This document shows positions 44,320-58,300 of a DNA stretch of 64,000 nucleotides, in pieces. How positions within the stretch are numbered: position 1 is the stretch's first letter; each line of letters starts with the position of its first letter. The DNA is from Marthasterias glacialis (taxonomy: Eukaryota; Echinodermata; Asteroidea; Forcipulatida; Asteriidae): contig OU452238.1 of NCBI GenBank assembly GCA_911728455.2, forward strand, positions 11,604,065-11,668,064, read 5' to 3'. The position numbers and the translations under genes are program-made. The notes under the pieces are model-generated. The model did not search any database. It saw nothing but the letters and a program-made list of their open reading frames with translations, and was not told the origin of the DNA.

Positions 44320-46362
44320 AATGACTGGGTTGGGTATAATTAATAGATAATTATTAGTAGGTTATTGACCCCTTGCATAACGCGAAACGCGCCTCTACCA
44401 TTTCTACCATTTTGGGAGTCAATTCCTTTGCGTACATTTGGACTCCCCGAGTGATGGACAAGATAAGCGCGGGTCAATACACTCACACACATCACTGATA
44501 CAAAATAAATGAATTTATTTGAGAAAATTTAGACTTTTATAGTGAAGAGAGAAACATACGGAAATTTTAAGATTGCCTCTTAAAAGTTTTTATTTTAAGA
44601 AAGTTCATCTGGCAACAACTTTGGTGTTCTTATTTTAGAGTTGCCAACACTGGGAAAAAAACTGACCAAACTTGCTACAAATCCTAGACTGAATTGCAGT
44701 GTTATTTTAAATCGTATTCATTACATTGAGGTAGACAATATCATTATTTTTTTTCTCTATATTTATATGAAAGCTGTCCAGACCGATTAATTAAAAAATT
44801 CACATTGTTTAATATAAATTATTAAATTTTTTAAAGATGATCACTTGACTTTTTCAATTTACTTGTACAACATAGTTTTGAATTTTTCTCAGTATTCAAA
44901 GTTTTAAACAATCTTTTAAGAAATTGCACCCTAACCGAAAACAAATAATAAAACCATTCGATCAATCGTAAGAAGCAATTATTAATTTAAAACCTAATGT
45001 ACTTGCACACCTGTTACAAGTATTTCATGCTCGGCATAAACGTTTTGTTACATTCACTTTGCATTTTTATTTTTTATTTATCTTTTTTCAGCATTTAAAG
45101 GAAAAGTGGATGATACGAATGTGATCAGTGATTCACAATTTAGATGTTGTTATACCTTCACAAAATACAATAAAACCTTTCTGTAAACTTCACAATATAA
45201 AGCAATCAGAGAAAAAAATCCACCTTTTCAGAAGGTGGGAAGTACTTTAATTTTTGATTGAGAAAAGATGTTTCACCTCTAAATGTTTTGTGAAGGAACT
45301 GGATTCGTCCACAAGGCATGCCAGTGGTACTCTACCCACAATCTAAGGGGCTATAAGACTGATCATGGATACATGTACACAAATGTACAAAACCACTAAT
45401 CTTTCAGAGTCTGTGGAGTTTGATCACGGTAAATTTGAACACATGTAGGTATGTTTAAACACAGTACTACACTCAAATGATTTTTTCTATAGTCATAGAA
45501 CCACAATCAACATCCCTAAGCTAGATTTACCTGACAAGTCTGTTGCCACCTATTGTTCCAAAGTCTCCCATTGTGAAGTAACAGAGAGACTTTTTGTTTG
45601 GAAGAAACTTCGTAGGTGGGCATTGTGTTGTCATTTTGGCCATTTTCAAAACCAAGGCTCAGGCTTTGACTCCGGCTTAGGCTCTGGCAGCCTATTTAAA
45701 GCCCTGTACCAAAAAACAGAGCCTGAGCCAGAGTCTAAGCCAAAGCCATGATTCCAAAAAGGACCTTACATGTAGACTCAGGGAAAGACTCTGAAATATA
45801 CATTGTAGGGTAAAAAGGGTCAGGCCTGTATGAAGTAATGAAGTACCATCAGAAATACAGCCAATTAAAGATTGAAAGTGTTAACTGAAGATGCAAAGCG
45901 ATTATTCTGAAATTGAAGTATTTATACATGTAATATTAATAAGGACATGTACAACTGACTTGAGCCATTGATGAATAATGTGGTAGTGATTTAAAAAATA
46001 CGCAAGAGTTTTTGTTTAGCGTAATGTGTGTTTTTTGTTGCAAATTTGCTCATGATTATTCAGAAGCCATTCCAAAATTTTATCACATTGCCAAACCTAA
46101 AAACTTGTTTTTTCTTGTCTTAGAACATTACAAGTATAACCTTTCAACATATTTTGGAGGAAAACAATTTTGATTTTTAAATACCTCTGGAAAAATCTTG
46201 GCAATGCACCTTTCAGAATTAAATTAAATATTATCATTCATAAACTGTGATGAGTTGCCACACATCACATCATCAAGATCAATTAAAACGATATTAAGGT
46301 TAAAGCACTCAGAAGTTCAATGGTAGTTCTAAAAATGTTTTTCATGAAAGTCGCGTGAATTT
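44320..46362. other. Intergenic DNA and 3' flank of the ferroportin gene
   Basis: Long AT-rich sequence. It contains a hexamer-rich fold-back at about 45650-45755 and a fragment of the AAGTCTG.TGCCACC repeat at 45535-45582. The part nearest 46362 is likely ferroportin 3' UTR. Confidence 0.4.
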
Positions 46363-49300
46363 CTAGATTGATACATTCTGCAACCTGTTGTGTCTCACAC
46401 CATTACTGGATCCGTTCTGTAAACATGCCATGACTTTCTCTGTATGGAAAAGATGGCCCCTTTCTCGGAACGAGTAAGCGTAGTACAGCACCGCTCCGAT
46501 ACAAATGAAGATAAAAGAGAGAATGATGAGGAAGCCAAAGGTTTCTGACGACGGCAGAATGATGACAAGGATGAAATGCAACATGTCCATGAAACACTCC
46601 AAAGCTCTTTGCATGCCACAGAAGGCCCCTCTTTCCAACTCTTGAATATTCTCCTGAATGAGTTGTGTGGTGACAAGATCAAACATCCATAAACCTATTA
46701 CATAATAATAAATAATAATAATAATAATACAGTTATTATATCGCACTTTATCACAACCGAAGGGAGTCTCTTTTTGGGGAAAAAATCCACAGGCAGCTCA
46801 GGTGGGATTTGAACCAAGACATTCCGTATTTCAGACATCTATACTATTGACAACCAAACCCGCCCAGTGACAAGAAGCCAGCTTGAGTCCTTTAAACTGG
46901 TATTACATCAGCATGGGGCAAAACTAAATCACGTTTTTCTTTACATTCGAGGCAAAAATTATGTCGTTAAAAAAGAGAACGAAATCTAGGACCAGGTGCC
47001 CATTTACAATGAGCTCCATGGAGGATTGCTCTTAGATGTGCATCAATCTTAATAGCATAGTGTGATCTCACAGTACAAATCACTATGGTATATAATGCTG
47101 ACAACTCATGAGGCTGTGTCGTCATGATTATAGTAGGCCTGTTGCTGTGCATGGAAAGATGAACTCTCACCCAGATACTGCACACGCGTGCCCTTGCGGT
47201 CAAGTCACTGAGGTTGCCCTCTTTGTCAAACCATGATGTGACCGCTGGCGCGCACACAAGCGTAGTAACTGGGTCATTCCATTTACTGCTATAATCATGA
47301 TGACACAGCCCCTTTAAGATGAATCTTAGTGTTATGTGAAAATCGAGCCATGGTTCTTCACAACTCCAAATTGGACTCCAATGCTTCATATTGCCAATCT
47401 ACAATGCTTGGTCTTGAACAAAGAACATTTTCATTAGACAAAGTCAGGGCTTAAAATGATGGAGTGAGAGGCTTGCTGGGAAAAAAAGTGGCATGGCCTG
47501 ATCCTCCAACGATGAGGAAGAGTTTGGGTTTCAAGTTTGTTGAACTGAGCTGAGCTAAACTTAAACAGGATTGCAATGATGACTTAAAGCAGCTACCCAT
47601 GTACATACTTACTCCTAATACATACATTGAGAATTATATAACCACACATTAACAAAGACTCATTTATAAATATCCAAGTTTCATGATATATAACTTACCC
47701 ACTCTTGATAAAACCATTCCACCAAAGAAAAGAATTGAAGAAGTGTAGTAAAACGGAGGTTCAGAATCTTCACCTACACCTTGTGTGGTGTTTGATGTAC
47801 TCTGCACTGTGTAAGCCTCTACATCTCCAGTGGTATTCCCAAACGATGCTTGGTTTAAACCTAAAAATGGAGTAGTAAAGTTTGAAATGTCTGGGAGTGG
47901 AGTGGAGTACAAGCTTGTTGATGTGATACTTGCTGGTGTACTGCTTGTAGATGCTGGAATGTCTTCATAATAGCGTGGGTTGAATGGACTACCAGGCATC
48001 CAAATTGAAACAACGCAAAAACTTAAACAAATGATTTCCTGTGATAAAGCATACAGGCCGGTGCGAGTGCTACCAATTCTGCGTCTCATCTGCGAGAAAG
48101 TGAAAGTTCCAAGGATGCCGGCAATGGATCCCAACCCTCTGATAATCCCTAGAGTGGATTCAGTCAGCCCCATAGCATACCCGTATCCATTAGTGATAGA
48201 GTCAAACCCCATGACTGTCATGTACAGAAAGGCCATACCCAGACCTGCCAGGTGCACTGGGTAGGATCTGTACACTTGCCACCCTCGATAAGTCAACTGA
48301 AACATAGACGCAAGGCGTTGACAAGGTCGGAGTTTTGTTGATGACTGTTGTTGGACTGCATCACTTGTAGATTGCTGATCGTTGGGAGAATCTTGTCTCT
48401 CAGTACTTCCACTTACAAGTGATTGATCTTGGGTTACTTGATTTGCAACAGAATCTGCCGTTTCACCTTAAACATGGGACAAAAAAAATGATTAGATACA
48501 AAACACAGCAAAAAGTCACTGAAAACTTCACACTACGTTGAATATGTTCTTGTCCAGGTAACAGAACAACTTGTTGTGTCAGTGAAAAAACATTGTACAG
48601 TGTACCACCTAAAATAGCTTTCACACGATTTGCAGCAATTTAACTAAAACTATCCTGGACACACAAACCCAAGAGCACAGTGACCTGATTCTTTCTGTCG
48701 TAAGAGGTTATAAACAAAGTTAAATGTTGTTGGACAGTACTTGCAGAATTGATTCGCAATCAGAAAATTACGTCTGAATTCAAATCACCTGCTCTCATAA
48801 GAGGTAAGAGAAACAATCATTGCAATTAATTATTAATTTAAGAACATTTAACCTTGAACTGCTTCCCCCCACCAAGGAGGAAACAGATGGACAAATACAA
48901 AGTGATGTGCTTCTTGTGAACACATTAACATCATCTTTTGAGAGGTAGAGAGTAGTTACATGTAAATCATTCTAATTCCTTCGGTGTACTCTGAACACTT
49001 TAGCCTGATGATAGCACCTTTTCATTCAAAGACATTCATGTACATACCATGAGCTTCACTGGATCCTTCTGTTTCGGGTTGATGGCCTACATCTTTGCTC
49101 TCCTCACCAGCACTAAAATGCATATCTCCCTTTGACTGATCCTGTCTGGTGGTCTCTTGTGCGGTTGCTGATACTCCCTGGGAAGCACCCTCTTCATCTC
49201 CTTGTGCTTCTGATAGTTCTGCTGAAGTAGTCTCTGTTTCTGTAGATGTGGCAACCTCTACAAGACCAGACAAATTACTTTTTTAAATTGTTTGTTTTTA

Positions 49301-52300
49301 AAAAGGCTCACCATAAAATATCTCTGATGGGTGGTAAAATGCATAGATTGGTATTGACTTTTTTTGCAACAATGTGAAATTTCAATCAGTATCCTTGAAA
49401 TGTAAAAGCATTCTTTGTATAGCCAGTTGATGCTGGATGGCGTGTCTACAAACCATTCTTTTCCGAGCCAGCTCATGGATGACATGTATTTTTGTGTGAA
49501 ATTCAAAGCCCAGAACAAAGGGTCACCAGGACATTCTACTAGGGAGTGCACAGTTTAATGCTTCATTTCACCCACACAAAGAGGACTGATGGTGCTGACA
49601 GTGTCACTGAATTTCTCGCTGAATTTCTCATTGTTCATTCAATGTGTTTTGACTCAATGGAGGTAAGTTTAAGTGAACCAAGCATCCAACCTTGGTTCTC
49701 GTTTTAGGAACAACCTTCAGTTATAGCCCACTGCCTAAGTTTCGCAATTCACGGTGCGTGAAATTGACATTTTCTCGATAGAGAAATCATAAATCCTGGC
49801 GCCTCGAAGAGAATGTTTGTTCTTTTGACTTTGTCAAGTCAGAGTTTCTTTGTTGTGTCAGCAGTACTCTCAAGGAAAAAATATTCCAGCAATTTTGACA
49901 AAATTAACAGATCAGGCTGGACAGGAAAAAATGGAAGATCCCCGCGAGAAGTGGTTAAAGACCAAGTACCAAATTGGTAATTCAAACATCAATTAATTAG
50001 GACCATATTTCCGCCTGAAACACTATCAAAGTCAAGGAAATAGCATTTGAATACCTGTAAATAACAATTGCTTTAATTGATTCCTCGGGAAATAAGCATG
50101 CACATTAACATGCACAACAATTGTTGTTTTTATAAAAATGTGGTCACCAAATTTGATGAAATGTTCACAGGTTGATTGTATGTTGTTTCTTTAACCCTAT
50201 CAGGACCGGGCTTTTTTTGGTTGTACGGGGACCGGGGAGGGGCACATAGTGCCCCCCCCCCCCCTCTGTATTTTCCAAAGTGTTCGACCGATTTTGATGC
50301 AACTTGCCACAAATGTTCATTTCACCGAGTTCTACATGAGGGCGTTTTTGACTGTTTTTTGCCCATTTTTGGTCAAAAATCGTGTTTTTGCCATAACTTC
50401 TGAATTTTTTGTCCGAATGTTTTGAAACTTGGCATACTTGTACATTTTAACAAGATAAATATAATTGTAACCTAATTTAGTCATTGGAAATATCTTTACG
50501 GGGCATAATAATTCATTAGTTTATCCCATTTTTGGGGAAAAAAATGTTTTTTGCATTTTTTCACTTAAAAATCAAAATGGCCGCCGCCAAGGGCCCAGGG
50601 AAAAATAATCAGGCTTGATTGACAAATCTGAACATTTTTGGGGTCTGAAAAGTAAGAAATGAGCAGGTTGAAAATGTTCCATTGTTAAAAAACTTGATAT
50701 AATTTGACCCCCTAATTACAGGCTGAAAACACAAAATCCAAGATGGCCGCCAAAAATGGCGGCCATTTTGAATTCCCAAAACCATTTCAGACTATCACGT
50801 GACTCACCACTATCACTTTTCTGACAAAAAAAATCTAAAATAAGTGGAAATTATGTCCAAAAAGTTTAAAAAATCACTAAAAAACAGTAAAATCGTGTGA
50901 CCCAAGGTCAAACAAATGGTTGCCATGGCAACAGCTAACCCCCGGTATCAATTATTTTTTGCCAATCTGATCCTAGATACATTTTAGGAAAAGTCAGAAA
51001 ATTTCGCGGTGATCGGACTAAGCGTTAAAAAATAACGGGGACAAAATTGGTAGGGGGGCACATTGTGGCCCCCCCCCCCCCCCCCCCCCCGGTCCTGATA
51101 GGGTTAAAACCAGAGGACAAGGATGAATCTTCTCTTATAAAAAATAATGACTGTCCCTTCATCTAGGTGTAAATGGGTACATGTACTTGCATTTATATGT
51201 ATTGAATAGGTCCAGACACAAGACTTTGCTTTGCAAGTCAGTTAGATAAAGATTTAAAGAGCACTGAAGCTAGAATTTATTGTTTGACTTCTCATAAGTT
51301 TGGAGTACGAAAAGATTGCGACTTTGTTTAACCAGTTGACACCAGATGACGTGAATGCACGCAAAGTTTTCCCCTGCTTGGAAACGGAAGCCGTCTCAAG
51401 ACGCCACAATGTAATTTCGGAATTATGTAATTCAACTAAGGAGCATGCGCAAACCATATACGCGCCGTCTAACGCTTCGTTTCACCCACACAAGGACAAA
51501 AAATGGTCTTGATTTTACTTGCATGTGTAATCCCTGATTATAGACCTTTGTCGTTTTGTTCCAAGAAGGGGATTACAAGGCATTGAGAGGCTTCCACCAT
51601 TGGTCATCCATGGTATTTCAGCTCAATAGAGGTAAGTCAGAATGTTGGCAATCAAGCCATGGTTCTGTGTTTAGTTCCACTCCTATGCTGTAGGTAATTG
51701 CCGATGTTTTGCAATTCAAGCTGTGTGAATTTGACATTTTCTTGGTCGAGACACAAAACGGAAGATCCAATAAAGAGAATATTTGTTCTCTTGGCAATGC
51801 AAGTCAGGGTTTCTTTGTGCCAGCAGTACCCTCAAACAAATCAAAGAAAAATTCTGCCAATTCCGCCAAAAGAATCCCGCCAGGGGGACAGGAAAAACAC
51901 AAAAGAATCCTGGCGGCACCTGGTTAAAAGAGAATATTTCTCAGAACTAAAGTTGTAAATATCACGTAAGCTGTTAAGTGGAGTTCTTTGTGTCTATGAC
52001 GTTTATGGTTGGCAATCCCATAGCTGAAGAAAGAAGCCATATTAAGACCAACCGACAGGAACTGTTTAATCCCAGCCATTGGTGCACCGAGTAGATGGGC
52101 TGTGCAATAGTGCAATAGTGCAACTGCACAACAAACCTATGTGTGGATGCATTCTGTGTAGGTGTTGTAGAGGACATCAGATACTGATAGATATGTACAT
52201 GTAGTATCGTAAAATATATTCAACATATCGATATTTGAACTGTTTGGATATGAAAATTATATTATTGCGCACAGAAGTTAAAGGATTTTGTCCTTTGTAT

Positions 52301-55300
52301 TTTAGTTTATAAGCAAAGTTTGGATTATTGTTAGGCTTATAAACCTGGTGTTAATTAATTAAATGTATTACCAAAACCCTTACACCACAAATGCAATAAT
52401 AAAATTTTCTGTGAAAGTTCTGCAGCCATTGATTAAAAACAAATGTATGATCTCTTTTCCAGGGTCATCACACGACACATTAATTTGCTTCATGCCGGGG
52501 ATTCCAACAGAAGTGCGAGTGTGTTCCGAGAGGGTACTTACCATTTTCAGTGGAAGCAAGCTTGACAGCCAGCCTTGGGACTTTCTTGTAGACACGCAGA
52601 ATTAAGGCATACTCTAAGATGAGGGAGGCCAGGTTCCAGGCTGCTATGAAAATACCTGCTACGGTCATCGAGGCAAATGTCATGATTTGTCCCACAAGGA
52701 TGGGAGCCAAAATATTGACAGTGAGGTCTATCCGCCGAACGTTAGCATTCATTACTGTAACATAAAAAAGGAAACAAAATATCTTAGATATATGGATTTG
52801 CATTGCTACGTCATTGCTTACAATAAGCGCTGGAAGGTTAGCATGCCCTTTCTAATGCTAACAGATAGCAGCACTATAAAATGAAAATCACAAAGTAAGC
52901 GCAGAGTCGGCTGTTAAGCAGCTTGATGAAGTTAGGTACTGCTCTTTATTCTATATAGTCACAAAATAAAAGGGTGTTGTTTTTATCCATCAGACTTATT
53001 GAACATTTCCACTGATGCATTGTACATGCAGGTTGTATGCTAAGACTGTGGTTCTAAACAGTACAGAAGGGTTCACTCTGAACTTTTTCTGTGACTAGCC
53101 AATGGAAACAGTAGCTTTTTCACAAAATAGGGATGCTTTTCAACACTGAACTAGTCAGACGGCCCACTTGATTTTGACTGGTCCTCGGGTGCTTAGACTA
53201 GCTTTTTTGGCCAGTGGTCAATTGCTGGTACAGCCTCATTCTCATAAAACTGCGGATAAGTTGAATATAAAGAGACAAATGTCATGAGCACAACTTCATA
53301 CAAGATTGGATTAACAAAGCCTGAAACTAAGACAAGGTCACCATGGTAGAACTGCATGCATGCATACAAACAACATTCACTTCATAGATACGCTTTGCAA
53401 AGAGAAAACCAGCAACAATAAGATTGTGATATTGTGCTTCCCCACAAATGATAGTCCCAACATTACACACACTGTGTGTGTACATAGTATAGCCAGCAAT
53501 TCATCCTTTTGTATACATGGACACTTCTGGATGCCTTAATTTTCAATTAACAACAAAATTGGTGGCCAATTGGTGCCTCCGATTCTGAGGGAGTCCAGAT
53601 TATTGGCATTATTTATGGGGCTACAAAAACGGACGATGCCCATTTGAAATGTTTGCTACCACCACGACCCCCCTAATTCTTAAACAATATTTCATAAAAG
53701 CAACTCTCTGAAATTGACCATGACCTCACGATCCCTGAAATTTCTGTCTAATTCTTTGTAACTACCTGCAAGGTGTTCTTTGTTTCCATCAGCAAGGATG
53801 ACCACCCAGTCCTTCTGGATGCAGATATTCTCAGCAACGCTGGCCAGGTTAGCAATCACACCAAGAAGGATGATGACCAACTCACAGAAGAGGAAGAGTA
53901 CCCCAGCTCCTATCTGCTTAATGGGTGCCTCATAGTGCAGTAGGAGGAGGAGGCAGACTGCACAGACGATGACGCACAGGTTTTGGATGACTAGACTTAT
54001 TCTGGCAGCTAGAGGAAACAAAAAAACCCTCAAATATCAACAAACAGTTGAAAAAAACAATTGAGCCTCTTTGTTGAAACAGACACTTGTGTAAAGTACA
54101 TTTACTGTGTATCACTACATACACTAACAGCATTCTGTCTGGAGTTCTAACTTTTCAAAAGCCTATGAAAGTCTTGTGTGAATTTGCTTTTTAAGATCTA
54201 TTAGAGAGACACAATGCCTTCAGATTGGGCGCATCTGGGCTACAACAACTGTCTGCTATGAAATGAATATGGTTGGAAAGATATCTCAAAAGTAGAATAT
54301 AATGATTTACATAAATATCCCTTGAAATTGTGTGTTTTTTGTTTAATTTCGTGACAGAACACGGTCCGCCATTTTGTAGAACCAAATCTTTTACTCCACA
54401 AAATGGCGGACCGTATGTTTCTATGTAGAGAGGCAAATTTATGTTTTTTGAATCACTGCTCTCTAATTACAGCACACTGTAGGTGTTTTATTGCATAAAC
54501 AACTCTTAAACAGCAACATTTTAAGAGATTTGAAGGCCATGTGTCCCTTTAGAGTGTATGAGTTTGTGAAACTGTGGATGAGGTGCCTCTACTACACCAT
54601 TCAACCCCAATGCATCTCCTTTTGCCACAGTTGTCCCCATTTTTAAATCTGTCTCATTCACTGATTAATTATTCCCCCCCCCCCCCCCCCCCCGCTTTTC
54701 CCACCTTTGATTTTGTCTTTTGTGTTTCCAATCTGTTGTGGTTAAACCAGCCTCTTCAATCCACAACCCAAGCACCCTACCCTTGTCTCCCTCTCCATTG
54801 TTCACCCTTTCCATCTTCTGACTGCTTTCTTGCCTCTTTCTTTTCACTTCTTTCTACTTGACTGCTTCTGTTACTCCAGTATACATGTAGGTATGTGTTA
54901 TGTTGTCATTAAGCCTTTGAGAAAGATTCTGCTAGGGTCGAAACGTGTGGCCTTCAACAATTTTTTGCATTTTTGATTTTGTTTCCTTCAGATGTTAACT
55001 CTTTCACAACGACGCGCTGTTCACAGCGGATTGGAAAATTACTTCATATGCTGCCAGCGGCTCCAAATAAACAAAATATTAAACAATTCCGTCACCAAAA
55101 TTTACCATGTTGCAAACTGCTTACCAACTAAAATGACCCGGTGGTGTAAATGCATAATATGATAACGACCTTACATTCTAACCCTAGACACTCTGCTAGA
55201 GTAGAGTAGAGTCTTTTGTATCAGGCTATTTGACAACACAATACACATATACAAGTCTATCAATATCAGTGGTAAACATCAGGAATTCCACTTTACCACT

Positions 55301-58300
55301 TAGTCTTGGGGTTCTGTCTACCCATTGGCCAACGAGAGTACCAAACAGTAGAACCGATACCGTCAGAGCAAAACCAAACACAGCTGTCAAACGGAGAGAG
55401 AGATCTTCAATCTCAACAAGGAATAATGCAACGGCAAACGTCCACATTCGATCTCCCTGTCAAATGGTTGGATAAAACAGAGAGAAGGACTTTTATGTCA
55501 GTGCAATAAGTAGAGAATAAGTCGCACATCTTATCCTATCTTTAACCCTAATCCTTACGCTGTGATTGAAATAAGCGTGCACAAAGTCCCTGTGAAGAGA
55601 TTAACCATTTCTTGATTTGTTAATTTAATGAAATGTGACCATTGGATGAAACTTTCAAAGATTTGATTATTTGGTGTGATTATTGGTAACTAAACTAGAG
55701 GGTGGGAATAAATTTACTTTTGCACAACTTTCCCTTAAATATCCAAATTGTTAGAATGTGGTGAAATTCTACGCCAAACATAACCCGTTTGGCAATGCAG
55801 TACTTTGCCCAATACTCCAAACAGGACTGCAACCTTGCCGTGGAGAGTGGCTTGTGTACATCTGGATGAACCCAAGGGCTATACCGGCAGGTTTAACCAA
55901 ATCGGGAGGCTGATGGCAAGAGATCAGTCAAACAGTGGTCTGCTGGTACTCCTGGTTGGGTTGGACATGGGGTAACAACCCCACCCCGGAAAAACCAAAA
56001 ACCATTTCAGAAACCACAGCTTTATGTCCCTCCAGGATACTACATGTGCTAGAGATAGGTACATACATATAGGTAGGTACATGTAGCAGAAAGACTGATT
56101 AATTTTGCTAGATTTGGAGTCAGTCAGTGGTTAAAAAAGATTTTACCCAAGGTTTATTGCTTCTCCTTGTATCAGGGAAAAGACAGTCATTGCTGACAAA
56201 AAGGTCTGAAACTACACGTTGGGTCCAAATTTGAGGAGGTAGACGTTGAAAGGCTAGTATTTCAACCTTTCTAGTAACCCCCTCAGTTTTAGATTTCAAT
56301 GAGCTTTTGAGAGCATTATCCTCAAGGCTAGAGATGAACATCACAAAGCATAATTTCTTTATACGTGAAAAACCGCAGGTTTTTTTTCCGCCAGGCAGAC
56401 ATAAAAAAAGCCTGAAGTTTCTTAGTCTCTGTTGCACTCACCCATGCTGACAGGAACTGACTACAGTATATTAGAAAGGCATTCGACTTCAACCAATCTC
56501 CAAATGATGAACAGTAACCTATTCAAATAAAGAAATTGAATTGGATTGATTTCAAAATGGTTTATAAATATATAAAAAGGTCATCGCAGCCAGAAGCCAT
56601 ATTAAGACAATTTTTACAGATAAAAAGATGTACAAAAATAAACATATTACGAAGGGCATCAACATTACAGTGGAAAAAATATTAATAATAAATAATACTA
56701 AAAAAAGATGCAAAATTACTATACTAAAAATGCCTCCCCATAGAATAAATTAAGACACTATCTGTGAATCAAAAGCTATACAATCAAAAAAGTACCACCA
56801 TTCAAAAACATTAAAGAGTAAGAGTAAGAGCTAACACAATATTAAAACGGCTCAAACAAAAAGCGGAACTTAAAAACAAAATAAACGAATACAAAAACCA
56901 ATCTAAAGGCAAAAATAAAAAAATTGTAAAAGGAAAAGATGAAGAATATGATGGATCCCACATACAAATACAGTGACAGGAACGTGTGGCATGGGTTACC
57001 TCACCGTTGTGTGCTTGACATCGGAGATTTTGAGGCAATTTGGAGTACATAATATGCATAAACAGGGGGTTATTGTATAAATTTCAAATCAAAGTAAAAC
57101 AACTAAAAATGTAAGTTTTATTCACCTGAAAAATGATATACACAAGAAGATGTGATCAGAAGCATGAAAGGCTGATCAATAGGGTGCATGTTGTTGTGAT
57201 TGCTACCTCGCCGCATCATCTCAATGTGCCCCCCCACCCCCCCCCCCCCCAAAAAAAGATTTTGACCTCTTGCACGCACGTCACACACAGCGACTGTGCC
57301 ACACTCACCTACATGTACAGGTCTACATGTAAATGAAGCATCGCCTAAAATGCACACTACACTGTCTAACACACAGTGAAATTTGTCTTCCAAAATGGCG
57401 CAACCAAGATTATTGTGGTGATGACGTCAGGTGAATTGGTTCAATAAAAGAGGAGCAAATTGACAGTTTGGGCTACATGTTGGGTTCAGATCGTGACTTG
57501 TTCTAACCTGGTGAGGAACAGAAGAACGTGTCTTCCATTCTTCCAACAAACATACTTTGTTAGATTGTAGTTTGTACCCAACTCCACCTCATTATATCTA
57601 GTTTATAAGTATAGGCATATGACTTGGGGGGAACTGCACCCCCCCCCCCCCATTTGGGCAAAACAGTGCTAGGGCAAATTCAGGCAAAGCAAGAAGAAAA
57701 CATAAAAACAGGAGCAAATCAATCCCTCTGCCCACCCTTAACCAAAGAGTGCCCATATGTCTATGTTTAGAAGCACAGTGTCGCACTTATTTCAAGGATG
57801 GGCACATCGATGGTAAGATTGAAAAGAAAAATGTTCACATATTTGCATATGTACCTTACACAGTATACAGTCATGGTGGAAAATGCCCTCAACATATTTT
57901 TGCCTGAATGGTACTGTTTTTGAGAAATGAGTAAAACATTCAGTTTTGATCTCTTGAGCCAAAAACTTGATGTTTGGAAACTGTAAAGCTATACAAAGGT
58001 GTTTTCACTATTTTCTTGTGACTTTGATGACCGATTGAGATTAAACTTTTACAGGTTTGTTATTTCAGGTCATGGGTCACAATCATAAAGCACTAAAGTG
58101 CAGATACTGCACTGGTCTCTGACAATTACCAATGCATGCAATGTTGTCCATGTGCTTCAATGATAATCCCAAGAGAATTAGTGATTCAAAATCAATAAAA
58201 TAGTTGTTTGAAAGTAGTTTAAACAAACTTTTGACTGTGGATGATTCACTGTCGTCATTTTTAGGGAATCAGTCATCAAAGTTTTTGAATCTATAATTTT

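Noticed and set aside
46760-46880. Reverse-strand tRNA-like sequence (plus strand GGGATTTGAACC)
   Set aside because: A B-box-like sequence is present, but no acceptor stem or anticodon arm can be paired. At most an old SINE scrap.
47980-48264. Plus-strand frame of 94 codons
   Set aside because: It is the antisense shadow of ferroportin exon 7.
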